A program made the position numbers and the translations under genes. This document shows positions 25,804 to 35,593 of a DNA stretch of 64,000 bases, in pieces. The first letter of the stretch is position 1, and every line of letters begins with the position of its first letter. The DNA is from Hyphomicrobiales bacterium. Lineage in GTDB: Bacteria > Pseudomonadota > Alphaproteobacteria > Rhizobiales > Rhizobiaceae. The notes below the pieces were generated by a model. That model made no database searches, was not told the origin of the DNA, and saw nothing but the letters and a program-made list of their open reading frames with translations. The stretch spans positions 62,001 through 126,000 of the forward strand of contig UCEU01000014.1 of the NCBI GenBank assembly GCA_900471485.1, read 5' to 3'.

Positions 25804-27099
25804 ATGGGTAATCGATTACTTTCGGCTTTTCTGGTCTCGTCGGCGGCGCTCGTAGCGACCGCGGGCTGGGCTGACGCAAAGACTGTCATCCATATGATGC
25901 ACCAAGGCGATCCCGGCTGGGTGAAGGCCTACGCAGACGTCGCCAAGCGCTTTGAGGAGGCAAATCCCGACGTCGATGTCGAATTCATTTACGCGCCGCA
26001 TGACGCCTATAATGAGAAGTTCAGCGCGGCGGTCATGTCCAACCAACTGCCGGATATCATGGAAATCGATGCGCCATTCCTGGCGAACTACGTCTGGTCC
26101 GGCTATCTGCAGCAGGTCAAGCCGCTCGTGGATAAGGACATCATTGACGACATGACCGCGTCGAACGTTTCACAGGGAACGTATCCAATCGACAAGGAGC
26201 TCTACGCGATCGGCCTGACTGACTCTTCGGTTGTTCTCTACGGCAACAAGAAATACCTGGAGGCTATCGGAGCGCGCATTCCGAAGTCCGTCGATGACGC
26301 CTGGACCCGCGAAGAATTCGAAGGCTATCTGGAAAAGCTCTCGAAGGTCGAAGGCGTCAAATGGCCCATCGACACGTTCCGCGGCTACGGCATCAAGACC
26401 GAATGGATCACGTATGCCTACGGTCCGTTGCTCGAGAGCGCGGGGTGCGATCTCATCGACCGCAAGACGTGGAAGGCGTCCGGCACTCTGGACAGCGACG
26501 CCTGTGTCGGCGCGTTGACGATGATGCAAGGGTGGGTGAAGAACGGCTGGGTTGTTCCGGGCTCCTCGGGTACCAATCAATTCTACGCTGAAGGTCATCC
26601 GGCCGCCCTCGCGCTCGGGGGACACTGGTTCTACGCGGAGGCGGCGGCGGCCATGAAGGACGATATCGTCGTCCTTCCCCTTCCGAAACTCGGCGACAAA
26701 GGCGTCAGCCCGAACGGAACCTGGATCTGGGGCATCACCAAGACGTCCGAGCATCCCGATGTCGCCGGAAAGTTCTTGAGTTTCATGTTGAAGGACAAGG
26801 AGTATCGCGAGTACGCAAAGGGCGAATCCGCGTTCCCGGGCCTGAAGAGCTTTGCTGCGGACTCGCCGCTCTATGCACCGGGAGGAGCCTTGGCCGTCGC
26901 GTTCGAACAGGCGTCCAAGACCGCTGTCGCCCGCCCACCGCATCCGGCTTACCCGGCCATAACGTCGGCTTTCATGCAGGCCGTCGACAAGGTCTTCAAT
27001 GGCGGTGACGCCAAGGCAGCGCTCTCCGAGGCGGCTGAGAAGATCGACGAGGATATCCAGGATAATGACGGCTACCCGCCGTTCGACGCCCAGAAGTGA
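25804..27099 (+). CDS. CUT1 sugar ABC binding protein
   Basis: A 431-residue SBP_bac_1 protein of the malto-oligosaccharide/sucrose type. A signal peptide ending near GWADAKT precedes VIHMMHQGDPGWVKAYADVAKRF and the later family pattern PDIMEIDAPFLANYVWSGYL. The start is ATG 25804 after AAGGAGGAG; an in-frame ATG at 25780 lies before the ribosome site and is rejected. With two permeases, an ATPase and a cytoplasmic fructosidase in the same operon it should bind sucrose, a fructo-oligosaccharide or a related beta-fructoside. Confidence 0.9.
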   Translation: MGNRLLSAFLVSSAALVATAGWADAKTVIHMMHQGDPGWVKAYADVAKRFEEANPDVDVEFIYAPHDAYNEKFSAAVMSNQLPDIMEIDAPFLANYVWSGYLQQVKPLVDKDIIDDMTASNVSQGTYPIDKELYAIGLTDSSVVLYGNKKYLEAIGARIPKSVDDAWTREEFEGYLEKLSKVEGVKWPIDTFRGYGIKTEWITYAYGPLLESAGCDLIDRKTWKASGTLDSDACVGALTMMQGWVKNGWVVPGSSGTNQFYAEGHPAALALGGHWFYAEAAAAMKDDIVVLPLPKLGDKGVSPNGTWIWGITKTSEHPDVAGKFLSFMLKDKEYREYAKGESAFPGLKSFAADSPLYAPGGALAVAFEQASKTAVARPPHPAYPAITSAFMQAVDKVFNGGDAKAALSEAAEKIDEDIQDNDGYPPFDAQK

Positions 27100-27105
27100 T
27101 GCACG

Positions 27106-27146
27106 GGAAGCTGTGGGATCGGTCGGTCACCGATCCCACAGCTTCC
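27106..27146 (+). other. Perfect 18-bp intercistronic hairpin after the sugar binding-protein gene
   Basis: Arms at 27106-27123 and 27129-27146 are exact reverse complements (18 bp, beginning GGAAGCTGTG) with a 5-nt loop CGGTC. It starts 6 bp after the binding-protein stop and is followed by GAAAAGG, not a T-run, so it is unlikely to be a full terminator. Like REP structures in the E. coli malE-malF gap, it should block 3' exonucleases and raise binding-protein over permease output. Confidence 0.75.
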
Positions 27147-27172
27147 GAAAAGGACGTTGTGAGGAGGAGAGG

Positions 27173-28105
27173 ATGACATTGCAAAATTCGACAGCCATCG
27201 CCCGAACGCGCGTCGGTCGGCGACGTGATGCAGGCCGGCTTACGCAGGAATTGTTGATGATAGCGCCAGCGGTGGCGTTGCTTGCCGCCTTCCCTATCGC
27301 GCCGTTCCTGTTGTCCTTCTGGACCTCGATGACGAACCAGCCGCTCGTTCCGCGACCCACCCCGGTCCGGTTCATCGGCCTTCAAAACTTCATTCGGATA
27401 TTCAACGATCCGTTGTTCTGGACATCGCTGTGGAATGTCACCCGCTTCACAGTCTGGGTTCTTCCAGTTCAATGTGGATTGGCCTTCGCGACAGCCTTGC
27501 TGCTGCACCAGAAGCTACCATGCCGCAACTTGCTGCGCGGCATGTTCTTCCTGCCTGCGATTACCTCGATGGTCGTCGTATGCGTCATCTGGGGGACACT
27601 GTTCCAATATCCCAGCGGCCCACTGAACCAGATCGTCGGGTTCCTCTCGGGAGGCTATATCCAGCCGATCGACTGGTTGGGGGATCCAAAATGGGCGATG
27701 TTCTCGATCGTTCTGTTGTCCGCCTGGCAGGCCTATGGTTTCCAGATGATCGTCTACCTGGCCGGTCTTCAGGGCATACCGGACGAACTTTACGATGCGG
27801 CTAAAATCGACGGTGCGAATGCGCTTCGCCGCTTCTGGCACGTGACGATGCCGGGCCTGCGTCCTACTCACGTCTTCGTGTTGGTCATAACGACAATTCA
27901 GGCGTTCAAGCTTTACACCCAGGTCGCGATCCTGACGCAGGGCGGCCCAAGCGGAAGCACCGAGACCGTCGTTCACTACATGGTGAGAACCGGATTTGAG
28001 CAGCAGAAGCTCGGTTATGCATCCGCCGTCTCCGTGATCCTGTTCGTGATCGTTCTCGTGATCGCTTTGCTTCAACGCCAACTGCTGAGGCGCTTCGATG
28101 TCTGA
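27173..28105 (+). CDS. CUT1 sugar ABC permease, MalF type
   Basis: A 310-residue permease with about six transmembrane helices. A charged N-tail (ARTRVGRRRDAG) leads into the first helix near residue 24; the EAA coupling loop is ELYDAAKIDGANALRRFWHVTMPGLRP. The start is ATG 27173 after GAGGAGGAGAGG. It overlaps the second permease by 8 bp. Confidence 0.92.
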   Translation: MTLQNSTAIARTRVGRRRDAGRLTQELLMIAPAVALLAAFPIAPFLLSFWTSMTNQPLVPRPTPVRFIGLQNFIRIFNDPLFWTSLWNVTRFTVWVLPVQCGLAFATALLLHQKLPCRNLLRGMFFLPAITSMVVVCVIWGTLFQYPSGPLNQIVGFLSGGYIQPIDWLGDPKWAMFSIVLLSAWQAYGFQMIVYLAGLQGIPDELYDAAKIDGANALRRFWHVTMPGLRPTHVFVLVITTIQAFKLYTQVAILTQGGPSGSTETVVHYMVRTGFEQQKLGYASAVSVILFVIVLVIALLQRQLLRRFDV

Positions 28106-28982
28106 TATCGCTCTCCCCCAAATCAATGTTGCCGAACGCAGCGGCAAGATGCCTTTACGCATCGTGCAAACCGTCTGCATCTTCATTGTGGCTCTGGTGA
28201 TGATCTCGCCGCTGTTCATGCTCCTGATCGCCAGCTTGAAGGACGACCGGTTTCAGATCCTCGCCGATATGGGTAGCTTCCGTGCGTTCTGGGTTTCAAC
28301 ACCTACTCTCTCAAACTTCAGGGAGATCGCCCACTTCTCCGGCGAATTGGCCTACGGCCGCTATCTCTTCAATTCGCTGGTGATCCTTGCCGTCACCGTC
28401 GCTTCGGGACTTGTCATCAATTCGATGGCGGGCTTCGTGCTCGCGTGGGGCTCGCTTCCCGGCAAGGCGATACTGCTATCGCTCGTCGTCGCGCTCTACG
28501 TGATCCCGCAAGAAAGCATCATCATGCCATTGGTGGTGATGATGTCACGGGCCGGGATGACGGACACGTTCGCGGTCCAGATCCTGCCGTGGGTCGCAAG
28601 CCCGCTCTACATCTTCCTGTTTTATCAGTTCTTCGCCCAGCTTCCGAAGGAGCTTTACGAGGCCGCCGAGATCGATGGCGCGTCCATCTTCCGTATTTAT
28701 CGATCGATCTATCTGCCCCTCAGCCTTCCCGCTCTCGCGACCGTGTCGATCCTCATGGGGATAGAAAGCTGGAACCAGTACCTCTGGCCGACCCTGGTGA
28801 CGCAGACCGACTACGCCCGCCCGATCTCGGTCGCGATCGCCACATTCTTCGGTCAGGACAGCATTTACTGGGACCGGGCAATGGCCGCATCCGTGCTGAT
28901 GATGATTCCGATTCTCGGCCTTTATCTCGCGTTCCAGCGCTGGTTCGTGAGCTCTTTCGTCGGCTCCGCAGTGAAAGGTTGA
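28098..28982 (+). CDS. CUT1 sugar ABC permease, MalG type
   Basis: A 294-residue permease, the partner of the MalF-type protein. Its EAA loop is ELYEAAEIDGASIFRIYRSIYLPLSLP, followed by the usual WNQYLWP motif in the last periplasmic segment. It begins 8 bp inside the upstream gene and ends 3 bp before the GH32 start, so translation is coupled. Confidence 0.92.
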   Translation: MSDIALPQINVAERSGKMPLRIVQTVCIFIVALVMISPLFMLLIASLKDDRFQILADMGSFRAFWVSTPTLSNFREIAHFSGELAYGRYLFNSLVILAVTVASGLVINSMAGFVLAWGSLPGKAILLSLVVALYVIPQESIIMPLVVMMSRAGMTDTFAVQILPWVASPLYIFLFYQFFAQLPKELYEAAEIDGASIFRIYRSIYLPLSLPALATVSILMGIESWNQYLWPTLVTQTDYARPISVAIATFFGQDSIYWDRAMAASVLMMIPILGLYLAFQRWFVSSFVGSAVKG

Positions 28983-28985
28983 TCG

Positions 28986-30701
28986 ATGACTTACCAGACG
29001 ATGTCCGCTCCATCCGCCATCGAAACCGTACGATCCGATATAGAGGCGGGGGCGGTGGTGCACCTATGGTTGAAATCTCGCGCTCCAAATGAGCGCGCAC
29101 AGGTGAGCGTGACGATAGACGGTTCCGACCTCACCGAGGTGACGACGGTGCAGACGGAGGAATTCGCATTTCGCGAGATTCAAATCCCTCGTGCCGGCCT
29201 GATGGAGCTTAGGGGGCACTCCCCTAATACCTCCATTTCCGTCGCCTATGCGTTCAATCCGGGTAGAGTGTGGGACGAAGGCATCCGTGTTCTCCATCAT
29301 AGTGTCGGGAATGCTCCACCCGACATTTCCTATGGCTATCACTTCCGGCCGCCGTTCGGCTGGATGAATGATCCGAACGGCTTTGGCCGTTTCGCGGGAC
29401 GTGTGCATCTCTTCTACCAGCACTACCCACACAGTCTTCGATGGAACAATATGCATTGGGGGCACGCTGTCTCGGAGGACTACGTCAACTGGCGCCATCT
29501 TCCCGTGTTCCTTTTCCCATCCAACGAACTTTCGCAACGCGATGACGGAAGGGGCGGGGCCTTTTCCGGTAGCGCCATTCCTACGGGGAACGATGAGAAC
29601 GGAGACTTCCGCATCTTCTTCACGGAGCAGGTGCGCGACCGCAAGCCTGAGGAACAGATCCAGCTTACGGCGACAGGCGGCGATGGACTTCGAGCGAATG
29701 CGTCGTCGGTCGTGCTCCCCGCGCGCCCGGATGGATTAGGGCTCACCCTCGACTTCCGAGACCCATACGTATTCCTCGGCCCCGACGGCCGGTGGAAGAT
29801 GCTTCTCGGAAGCCGCGACAAGGCGGGGGGCGTCATCCTTCTATATGACACCGACGACCGACATGCAGCGGGCGATTGGACGTTCGTCGGTATCCTTCAT
29901 CGCGAGAACAGGTTTGGGATGACGGCAGCCGAATGCCCGTGCATCGTGCCACTCGGCGATATTCAGGATACCGAAACGCGTTGGGCCTTGATATTCGGGC
30001 TTCTCACAAGCCGGGATCCATCGACCGGCCGTCGCAACATGACGAATGTGACGGTCGGCCGCTTCGATGGCCAGAACTTCCACGCGGAGGCCGAGCAGGA
30101 ATTGGATTTCGGGTCCGATGCCTACGCGTTCCAGGCATTTGTCGATCATGCCGGACCTGTCGGAATTGCGTGGCTCGCCAACTGGACGGACGTTTCCAAG
30201 AAGGAGGACTTTCCAACCGCCATGACGCTGCCGCGTAAGGTAGTGTGGGATGGTAGCGCGGTTCTGACGCCTCCCGTCGATGCGGTGTCGGGGCTTCGTC
30301 GAGCCCGGCTCGACAGCCAACGGCTCCTTGCTCGGGGCGAAAGACTCGCCCTGGAAAATGGTGCCGTCGAGATTGAGCTGGATCTTGCAAGGCCAGGTGC
30401 CCGCTTCGAACTGCTTTTCGAACATCCGCATATGGATGTTGGGGTTCGCCTGAATGAAGAGGGACTCGAAATCCTGTTCAGCGATCGTGGTGGAAAATTG
30501 TCGCCGCGCTTCATCGCGGCCTCGGCCAGGCCATCGACTGTGCGCATCTTTGTCGACGCGGGCTCGATCGAGGTGTTCGCGGACAATGGTCGATGGACAG
30601 GCACAAAGCGCCTGCCGAGCGTCGCAGCCGTGCGCTCTGTGCAACTCCTGGCCGAGGAAGGCGCTATCGCCGATGCTCGCGTCTGGCAACTAAAGCTCTA
30701 G
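28986..30701 (+). CDS. Glycoside hydrolase family 32 (intracellular beta-fructosidase type)
   Basis: A 571-residue GH32 enzyme that should release fructose from sucrose or fructo-oligosaccharides with retention. The three signature blocks are intact: WMNDPNG at 126-132 (nucleophile Asp129), RDP at 258-260 and EC at 316-317 (acid/base Glu316); a C-terminal beta-sandwich module follows (about 440-571). No signal peptide, so it acts on imported substrate. Unusual is a leading module of about 110 residues before the five-blade propeller, predicted beta-rich, which classical invertases lack. Embedded in the sugar ABC operon, 3 bp behind the MalG-type gene. Confidence 0.92.
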   Translation: MTYQTMSAPSAIETVRSDIEAGAVVHLWLKSRAPNERAQVSVTIDGSDLTEVTTVQTEEFAFREIQIPRAGLMELRGHSPNTSISVAYAFNPGRVWDEGIRVLHHSVGNAPPDISYGYHFRPPFGWMNDPNGFGRFAGRVHLFYQHYPHSLRWNNMHWGHAVSEDYVNWRHLPVFLFPSNELSQRDDGRGGAFSGSAIPTGNDENGDFRIFFTEQVRDRKPEEQIQLTATGGDGLRANASSVVLPARPDGLGLTLDFRDPYVFLGPDGRWKMLLGSRDKAGGVILLYDTDDRHAAGDWTFVGILHRENRFGMTAAECPCIVPLGDIQDTETRWALIFGLLTSRDPSTGRRNMTNVTVGRFDGQNFHAEAEQELDFGSDAYAFQAFVDHAGPVGIAWLANWTDVSKKEDFPTAMTLPRKVVWDGSAVLTPPVDAVSGLRRARLDSQRLLARGERLALENGAVEIELDLARPGARFELLFEHPHMDVGVRLNEEGLEILFSDRGGKLSPRFIAASARPSTVRIFVDAGSIEVFADNGRWTGTKRLPSVAAVRSVQLLAEEGAIADARVWQLKL

Positions 30702-30720
30702 AAAGCGGGAGGTTCGATCA

Positions 30721-31773
30721 ATGGCATCAGTGGCAATCAATCAGGTGCGGAAGCAGTATGGTTCAGCGGCGGTCATTCACGGCGTGTCAGTCGACATCAA
30801 AGATGGTGAGTTCGTCACCCTTGTCGGCCCCTCAGGCTGCGGCAAGTCCACACTGTTGCGCATGCTTGCCGGGCTCGAGGAGATCAGCGGTGGGGAAATT
30901 GCAATAGGCGGGCGGGTCGTAAACGAGGTTCCGCCCAAGGAGCGAGACATCGCCATGGTATTCCAGAGCTATGCGCTCTATCCCCATATGACCGTCGAAG
31001 AAAACATGGGCTTCGCGTTGAAGCTCCAAGGTCAGGACAAGGCCACGATCGCCAAACGAGTTCGCGAGGCGGCAAGCATCCTTGCGCTTGAACCGCTCCT
31101 CGAAAGATTGCCGAAGCAGCTCAGCGGTGGTCAGCGGCAGCGCGTCGCGATGGGACGAGCCATCGTTCGTCACCCGAAGGTCTTCCTGTTCGATGAACCC
31201 CTCTCTAATCTTGATGCGAAACTCCGTGTCACGATGCGGGCTGAAATCAAGGAGTTGCACCAGCGTCTAAAGACGACGACGGTCTACGTCACGCACGACC
31301 AGATCGAAGCCATGACAATGGCCGACAAGATCGTCGTCATGCGCGGTGGACATATCGAACAGGTCGGAAAGCCGCTCGAACTCTACGATCGTCCGGCAAA
31401 CACGTTTGTCGCGACGTTCATAGGCTCACCGGCGATGAACCTGTTCGAGGGACGATGCGAAGGCGGCGCATTTGTTCTATCCGACGGAACGGCACTGCCC
31501 CTCGCCGTTCCGGTGCCGGGCGTTCGTCATTACGGCATCCGGCCTGAACATCTGTCGTTGGCAGACGAAGGCAACGGTGTCGCAGCACAGGTCGCGCTGG
31601 TCGAGCCAACAGGCCCCGAGACTATGCTTGTCGTGAAAATTGGACTCCATACCGCAACCGTCATGCTGCGTGACCGCACGGAAGTTGTCCCGCAACAGAC
31701 GGTGTGGCTGGCGATCGATACTGCGAAGGTTCATCTGTTTGATGAGCACAGCGTTCGCTTGAAGGGGCTTTAA
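30721..31773 (+). CDS. Sugar ABC transporter ATPase (UgpC/MalK/MsmK type)
   Basis: A 350-residue ATPase. Walker A GPSGCGKS at 36-43, signature [15 protein letters not shown], Walker [17 protein letters not shown] and switch [12 protein letters not shown] are all present, followed by a TOBE/OB regulatory domain from about residue 240 ([12 protein letters not shown]). It energises the two preceding permeases. Last gene of the LacI operon, 19 bp behind GH32, and convergent with the old yellow enzyme gene with 3 bp between stops. Confidence 0.94.
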   Translation: MASVAINQVRKQYGSAAVIHGVSVDIKDGEFVTLVGPSGCGKSTLLRMLAGLEEISGGEIAIGGRVVNEVPPKERDIAMVFQSYALYPHMTVEENMGFALKLQGQDKATIAKRVREAASILALEPLLERLPKQLSGGQRQRVAMGRAIVRHPKVFLFDEPLSNLDAKLRVTMRAEIKELHQRLKTTTVYVTHDQIEAMTMADKIVVMRGGHIEQVGKPLELYDRPANTFVATFIGSPAMNLFEGRCEGGAFVLSDGTALPLAVPVPGVRHYGIRPEHLSLADEGNGVAAQVALVEPTGPETMLVVKIGLHTATVMLRDRTEVVPQQTVWLAIDTAKVHLFDEHSVRLKGL

Positions 31774-31776
31774 GTC

Positions 31777-32892
31777 CTACTGCGCCGCGCCCTCGCCGGC
31801 GCCACGATAACGCGACAGCCAGTGTGCGTAAGGGGCAGGCAGCGTCCAGGCTGGCTGCTCCTGGCCGAGAGCTTTTGCCAGTTGGTAGGCATAATGCGGA
31901 TCCGCGAGCATGGCACGACCAATCATCACAATGTCCATCTGGTTGCCTGCCACGGCCTTTTCGACATCGGCGGGCGCGTCAATGCACCAGGCGGAGGCAA
32001 CCGGAATACCCGTCTCCTCGCGCACGCGCCGAACGATCGGGACGAGGAAGGACGGCCCCCAGGGAACCCTCGCCTCCATGGTGGAGAAGCCCATGCTGAC
32101 GTTCATCAGGTCTAGGCCGCCGTCATGCAGCGTCCTGGTGAGTGCTATGGCTTCCCCGAGTGTTTCTTCGTCCCGGCCGTCGTACTCGATCACGCCGAGA
32201 CGTGCCGTCAGCGGCAGATTTTCAGGCCAGACCTGGCGGACAGCATCGAAGGTTTCTATGAGGAAGCGGTTGCGGCCTGCGGCATCGCCGCCATAGGCAT
32301 CGAAGCGCTTGTTGGCATGGACCGAGAAGAAGCTCTGGGCAAGATAGCCGTGGGCGAAGTGCAATTCGAGCCATTCGAATCCTGCCTCAAGCGCACGCTT
32401 GGCGGTTGCGACAAAATCGGCCTTGACGCGCTTAATGTCTGCAAGCGTCATTTCGCGGGGCATCCTGGACAGCCCACCGCCAAAGACAATTGCCGATGGT
32501 GAAATGGTCTCCCAGCCACGCGGGTCGCCGTCGGAGATGTGGTCGTCTCCTTCCCAGGGCAGGTTGGCGCTGGCCTTGCGACCGGCATGGCCGATCTGGA
32601 TGCCGGGAACGGAGCCGGCGGCCTTGATGGAGGCGGCAATACGCGCCATGCCCTCTATCTGCTCATCCTGCCAAAGGCCGGCGCAACCGGGCGTGATGCG
32701 GCCATCGGGCGAGACGCCGGTGGCTTCGACGACAACGAGGCCCGCACCACCACGGGCGAGTCCGGCATAGTGGGCCCAGTGCCATTCATTGGTGAAACCG
32801 TCCTTGGCGCTGTATTGGCACATTGGCGGCACGGCGATCCGATTGCGGAGGGTTACGTCCTTGAGCTTGAAGGGCTGAAAAGCTGCAGACAT
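31777..32892 (-). CDS. Old yellow enzyme, YqjM/NamA-type NADH:flavin oxidoreductase
   Basis: A 371-residue FMN TIM-barrel ene-reductase that reduces activated C=C bonds with NAD(P)H. The thermophilic-like class is indicated by Cys25 in VPPMCQYSA and the GIQIGHAGRKAS block; the His pair region ELHFAHGYLAQSFFS is intact. Third gene of a minus-strand set with an MDR reductase and a VOC protein, divergent from a LysR gene, which suggests a response to reactive electrophiles or quinones. The start is ATG 32892 after CCAAGGAAA. Confidence 0.93.
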   Translation of the reverse strand: MSAAFQPFKLKDVTLRNRIAVPPMCQYSAKDGFTNEWHWAHYAGLARGGAGLVVVEATGVSPDGRITPGCAGLWQDEQIEGMARIAASIKAAGSVPGIQIGHAGRKASANLPWEGDDHISDGDPRGWETISPSAIVFGGGLSRMPREMTLADIKRVKADFVATAKRALEAGFEWLELHFAHGYLAQSFFSVHANKRFDAYGGDAAGRNRFLIETFDAVRQVWPENLPLTARLGVIEYDGRDEETLGEAIALTRTLHDGGLDLMNVSMGFSTMEARVPWGPSFLVPIVRRVREETGIPVASAWCIDAPADVEKAVAGNQMDIVMIGRAMLADPHYAYQLAKALGQEQPAWTLPAPYAHWLSRYRGAGEGAAQ

Positions 32893-32915
32893 TCTGGTTT
32901 CCTTGGTTCTTGTCG

Positions 32916-33941
32916 TTAGTTGACCTTGATCAACGGCTTGCCGCTGAAGGTACGTTGCCTGAGGTCGTCCAGAAGGTTTGGAAGGGACGAGAAGTCGCGG
33001 ATCACAACCGGTTCGGGTTGGAGTTCATGGTCATGGATGTGCTTCATGATGGTCTCGCCAGCATGAACAAGTCGTGCCCAGGACTCTTTGGACCCAAATA
33101 GATGCAAGGCGCCAAGTGCCACTTCGTGGACCGACAGGCAGCGGCCGAACGGATCGCCGGGCCAGCTGGTCAGGCGATCCTGGACGCAGACCAGATGGCC
33201 ATTGGCTTCCAGCAACGGAGTAAGAAGCGCCGCGTGGCTGTCGCTCACCATATCGATCACCGCAAAGCTGCGCCCGAGCAGTTCCGACGCCAGTTCGTTT
33301 CCTGACGTGAGCGGACCCGCGATGAAATCACGCACGCCCAGGGCGCGCAGGCGGTCCCAATGCCGCTCGTTGCACATGGCAGTCACGGCATAGCCGCGCT
33401 GCAGGCCCAACTGGACGATATAGTTGCCGACGCCTCCGCCGGCGCCGCTGACCAGCAACTGCGCATCTGAACGCAAAGGAAGCTTATCCAAGGCGAGCCA
33501 TGCTGTGAGAGCCGGGCAGGGAATGCTGGCGGCAAGTGTCATGGACAGACCATCTGGCACCTGCATCAGCGTGCGAGCGGCTACCGGCGTGTATTCTGCA
33601 TAGCTTCCCTGCTTGTGTAGGCTCTGATGATAGGCGACTCGCCGTCCGAGCCAAGGCATAAGGCTTTCGTCGCCGACCGCCACCACGATGCCGGCGCCAT
33701 CGACGCCCGTAACATGGCCATCGTTCCAGGACGGCAGGCCACGCAACACTTTCCAGTCCACCGGATTGAGGCCGATGATCTGGTTGCGCACCAGGATTTC
33801 CCCGGCAGCGAGCTTTGGAACGGCGATCTCCGAAAGCCTTAGTGCGTTCGGCGACGCCTGGCCGTGCCACGTCCAGGCGCGCTGCGTGTGCGATATGGTC
33901 TTCTGGTCGATTGTCATCCTGTCCAACTCAGCGGGCGTCAT
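32916..33941 (-). CDS. Zinc-independent MDR / quinone-oxidoreductase-like protein
   Basis: A 341-residue medium-chain reductase with a GroES-like N-terminal half (GEILVRNQIIGLNPVDWKVLRG) and a Rossmann half (LLVSGAGGGVGNYIVQLG). The zinc-binding Cys and His of alcohol dehydrogenases are absent, which fits NADPH:quinone oxidoreductase or enone-reductase types. ATG 33941 has only a weak ribosome site, and in-frame ATG 33917 is an alternative. It lies between the VOC and OYE genes in one operon. Confidence 0.87.
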   Translation of the reverse strand: MTPAELDRMTIDQKTISHTQRAWTWHGQASPNALRLSEIAVPKLAAGEILVRNQIIGLNPVDWKVLRGLPSWNDGHVTGVDGAGIVVAVGDESLMPWLGRRVAYHQSLHKQGSYAEYTPVAARTLMQVPDGLSMTLAASIPCPALTAWLALDKLPLRSDAQLLVSGAGGGVGNYIVQLGLQRGYAVTAMCNERHWDRLRALGVRDFIAGPLTSGNELASELLGRSFAVIDMVSDSHAALLTPLLEANGHLVCVQDRLTSWPGDPFGRCLSVHEVALGALHLFGSKESWARLVHAGETIMKHIHDHELQPEPVVIRDFSSLPNLLDDLRQRTFSGKPLIKVN

Positions 33942-33953
33942 GAAGACTGAAGG

Positions 33954-34454
33954 TCAGTTATAGGCACCGGCCGAATAGGTGAGTTCATAGGAGTGCGAAT
34001 AGAGTTCGAAGACGATGCCGAAGGGGTCTTCGACATAGACCATGCGGTAGGGCTTTTCTCCGGGGAAGTATTCGCGAACCGGCATGCGCTGCTTGCCGCC
34101 CGCCGCGACGATCCTGGCTAGCAGGCCTTCGACGTCCGGATCCTGGATCGCGAAGTGGAACATGCCTGTCTGGCGAAACGGAAGATTGTTTTCCGGTGTG
34201 TGGTTGTCGGCAAATTCGAACAGTTCGAAGCCTATGCGGTCTGCCGTGGCCAAGTGTGCGATGCGGAACTTGCCCCAGCCCGGTCCGAACACATCGTTGC
34301 ACATGACGCCGATATCGGTCTCATCCTGCTCGATCAAGGTCGGCGGCATGATGACATAGAACCCCAGGACATCCCGGTAGAACTCGACCGCGTTGTCCAG
34401 GTCCGGTACCGAAAGGCCGATATGCGAGAAGGTTCGAGGCGTAGTCTGGCTCAT
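33954..34454 (-). CDS. VOC-family (glyoxalase/dioxygenase-like) protein
   Basis: A 166-residue single VOC domain. SHIGLSVPDLDNAVEFYRDVLGF opens the first beta-alpha module and VEDPFGIVFELYSHSYE closes the second, with a likely metal ligand at each (His11 and the Glu of FELY). It could be a lyase, isomerase or resistance-type binding protein; the sequence does not decide. First gene of the VOC-MDR-OYE operon. Confidence 0.88.
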   Translation of the reverse strand: MSQTTPRTFSHIGLSVPDLDNAVEFYRDVLGFYVIMPPTLIEQDETDIGVMCNDVFGPGWGKFRIAHLATADRIGFELFEFADNHTPENNLPFRQTGMFHFAIQDPDVEGLLARIVAAGGKQRMPVREYFPGEKPYRMVYVEDPFGIVFELYSHSYELTYSAGAYN

Positions 34455-34553
34455 GGAAATCTCCGGCTATTGTCGCGGCCCTCTGTAACGATCGTGCTGA
34501 ACCATGTAAAATTATGATATGAACGGAAAACGATCACGAAATGGAATGATGAT

Positions 34554-35450
34554 ATGCTGAACGCCCAGTGGCTCGAGACCTTCGTGGTGCTCTGCGAAGA
34601 GGGTCACTTCACCAAGGCGGCCGCGCGGATGAACATGACCCAGCCGGGTGTTTCGCAGCACCTGAGAAAACTGGAACACCAGGTCGGACAGGCGCTGATT
34701 ACGCGGGAAGGCAAGGGCTTCACCTTGACCCCATCCGGCGAGGCCGTGCGGGATTTCGGTGCGCGTCGGCGCAGCGAGGAGCGTCATCTGCTTGAGTTGC
34801 TCGACAGAGACGATGCCGGCCAGGGACACGTCGCACTTGCCTGCTCGGGTAGCCTCGCCATGCTGATCTATCCTCGCGCGATCGCCGTCATGCAGCAATC
34901 GCCGGGCTTGGCCGTGCGGCTTGAGGCTGCCCCTCAGGCCCGCGTGCTGGAAGGGGTCCTGTCGGGGCTATATGATATCGGCATCGCCGATCATCGGCCG
35001 ACCAATCCGCGTCTTGATGGTGATCTGATCGGATCCGACGATCTTTGCCTCGTCACGCCGGTCGGGGAACCGGAAGAACCGAGCTATGCTGATCTCGAGC
35101 GTCTGGGATTCATCGCTCACCCGGACGGGCTGGCCTATGCCGACGAACTTCTGTCGGCCAATTTTCCGAATGACTACCAGGGTGTCGACCGGCTGCGCAT
35201 TCGCAGCTTCATCAATCAGATCGGGCAGATTCCGGAGCCGGTGGCTCGCGGTGTCGGCTATACGATTCTGCCGCGTAGCGGCGTGGACGCATATCCGCAG
35301 AGCGAGGCGCTGACCTGCGTGAAACTCGCCAAACCCGTCCGTCATGAGCTCTGGATCGTCCGCCGGCGCGGCAAGGTTTTTGCCGCGCGCACTAAGCGGA
35401 TTGTGTCAGAAATCATCGACACGGTGAAGGAATTGACACACTACCCGTGA
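34554..35450 (+). CDS. LysR-family regulator
   Basis: A 298-residue LysR protein: HTH at residues 4-62 (LETFVVLCEEGHFTKAAARM, QPGVSQHLRKLEHQ) and an effector domain from about 90. It is divergent from the VOC-MDR-OYE operon with a 99-bp A/T-rich gap that contains two similar blocks AACGATCGTG (34486-34495) and AACGATCACG (34530-34539), possible binding sites. Probably activates that operon. The start is ATG 34554 with a poor ribosome site. Confidence 0.9.
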   Translation: MLNAQWLETFVVLCEEGHFTKAAARMNMTQPGVSQHLRKLEHQVGQALITREGKGFTLTPSGEAVRDFGARRRSEERHLLELLDRDDAGQGHVALACSGSLAMLIYPRAIAVMQQSPGLAVRLEAAPQARVLEGVLSGLYDIGIADHRPTNPRLDGDLIGSDDLCLVTPVGEPEEPSYADLERLGFIAHPDGLAYADELLSANFPNDYQGVDRLRIRSFINQIGQIPEPVARGVGYTILPRSGVDAYPQSEALTCVKLAKPVRHELWIVRRRGKVFAARTKRIVSEIIDTVKELTHYP

Positions 35451-35593
35451 ACGGATCAAGCGTTGCGGCCTACGGTTGCGAGGCTATCCAGCCGGTCCTG
35501 ATGAGAGTTCATCGTCGTATCGGCTTTGCCTTCGCAGCTCAGTCTTGATAGCACGTGACGCGCTCCGATCCTGGTGGCGGCGTCCACCGATCG

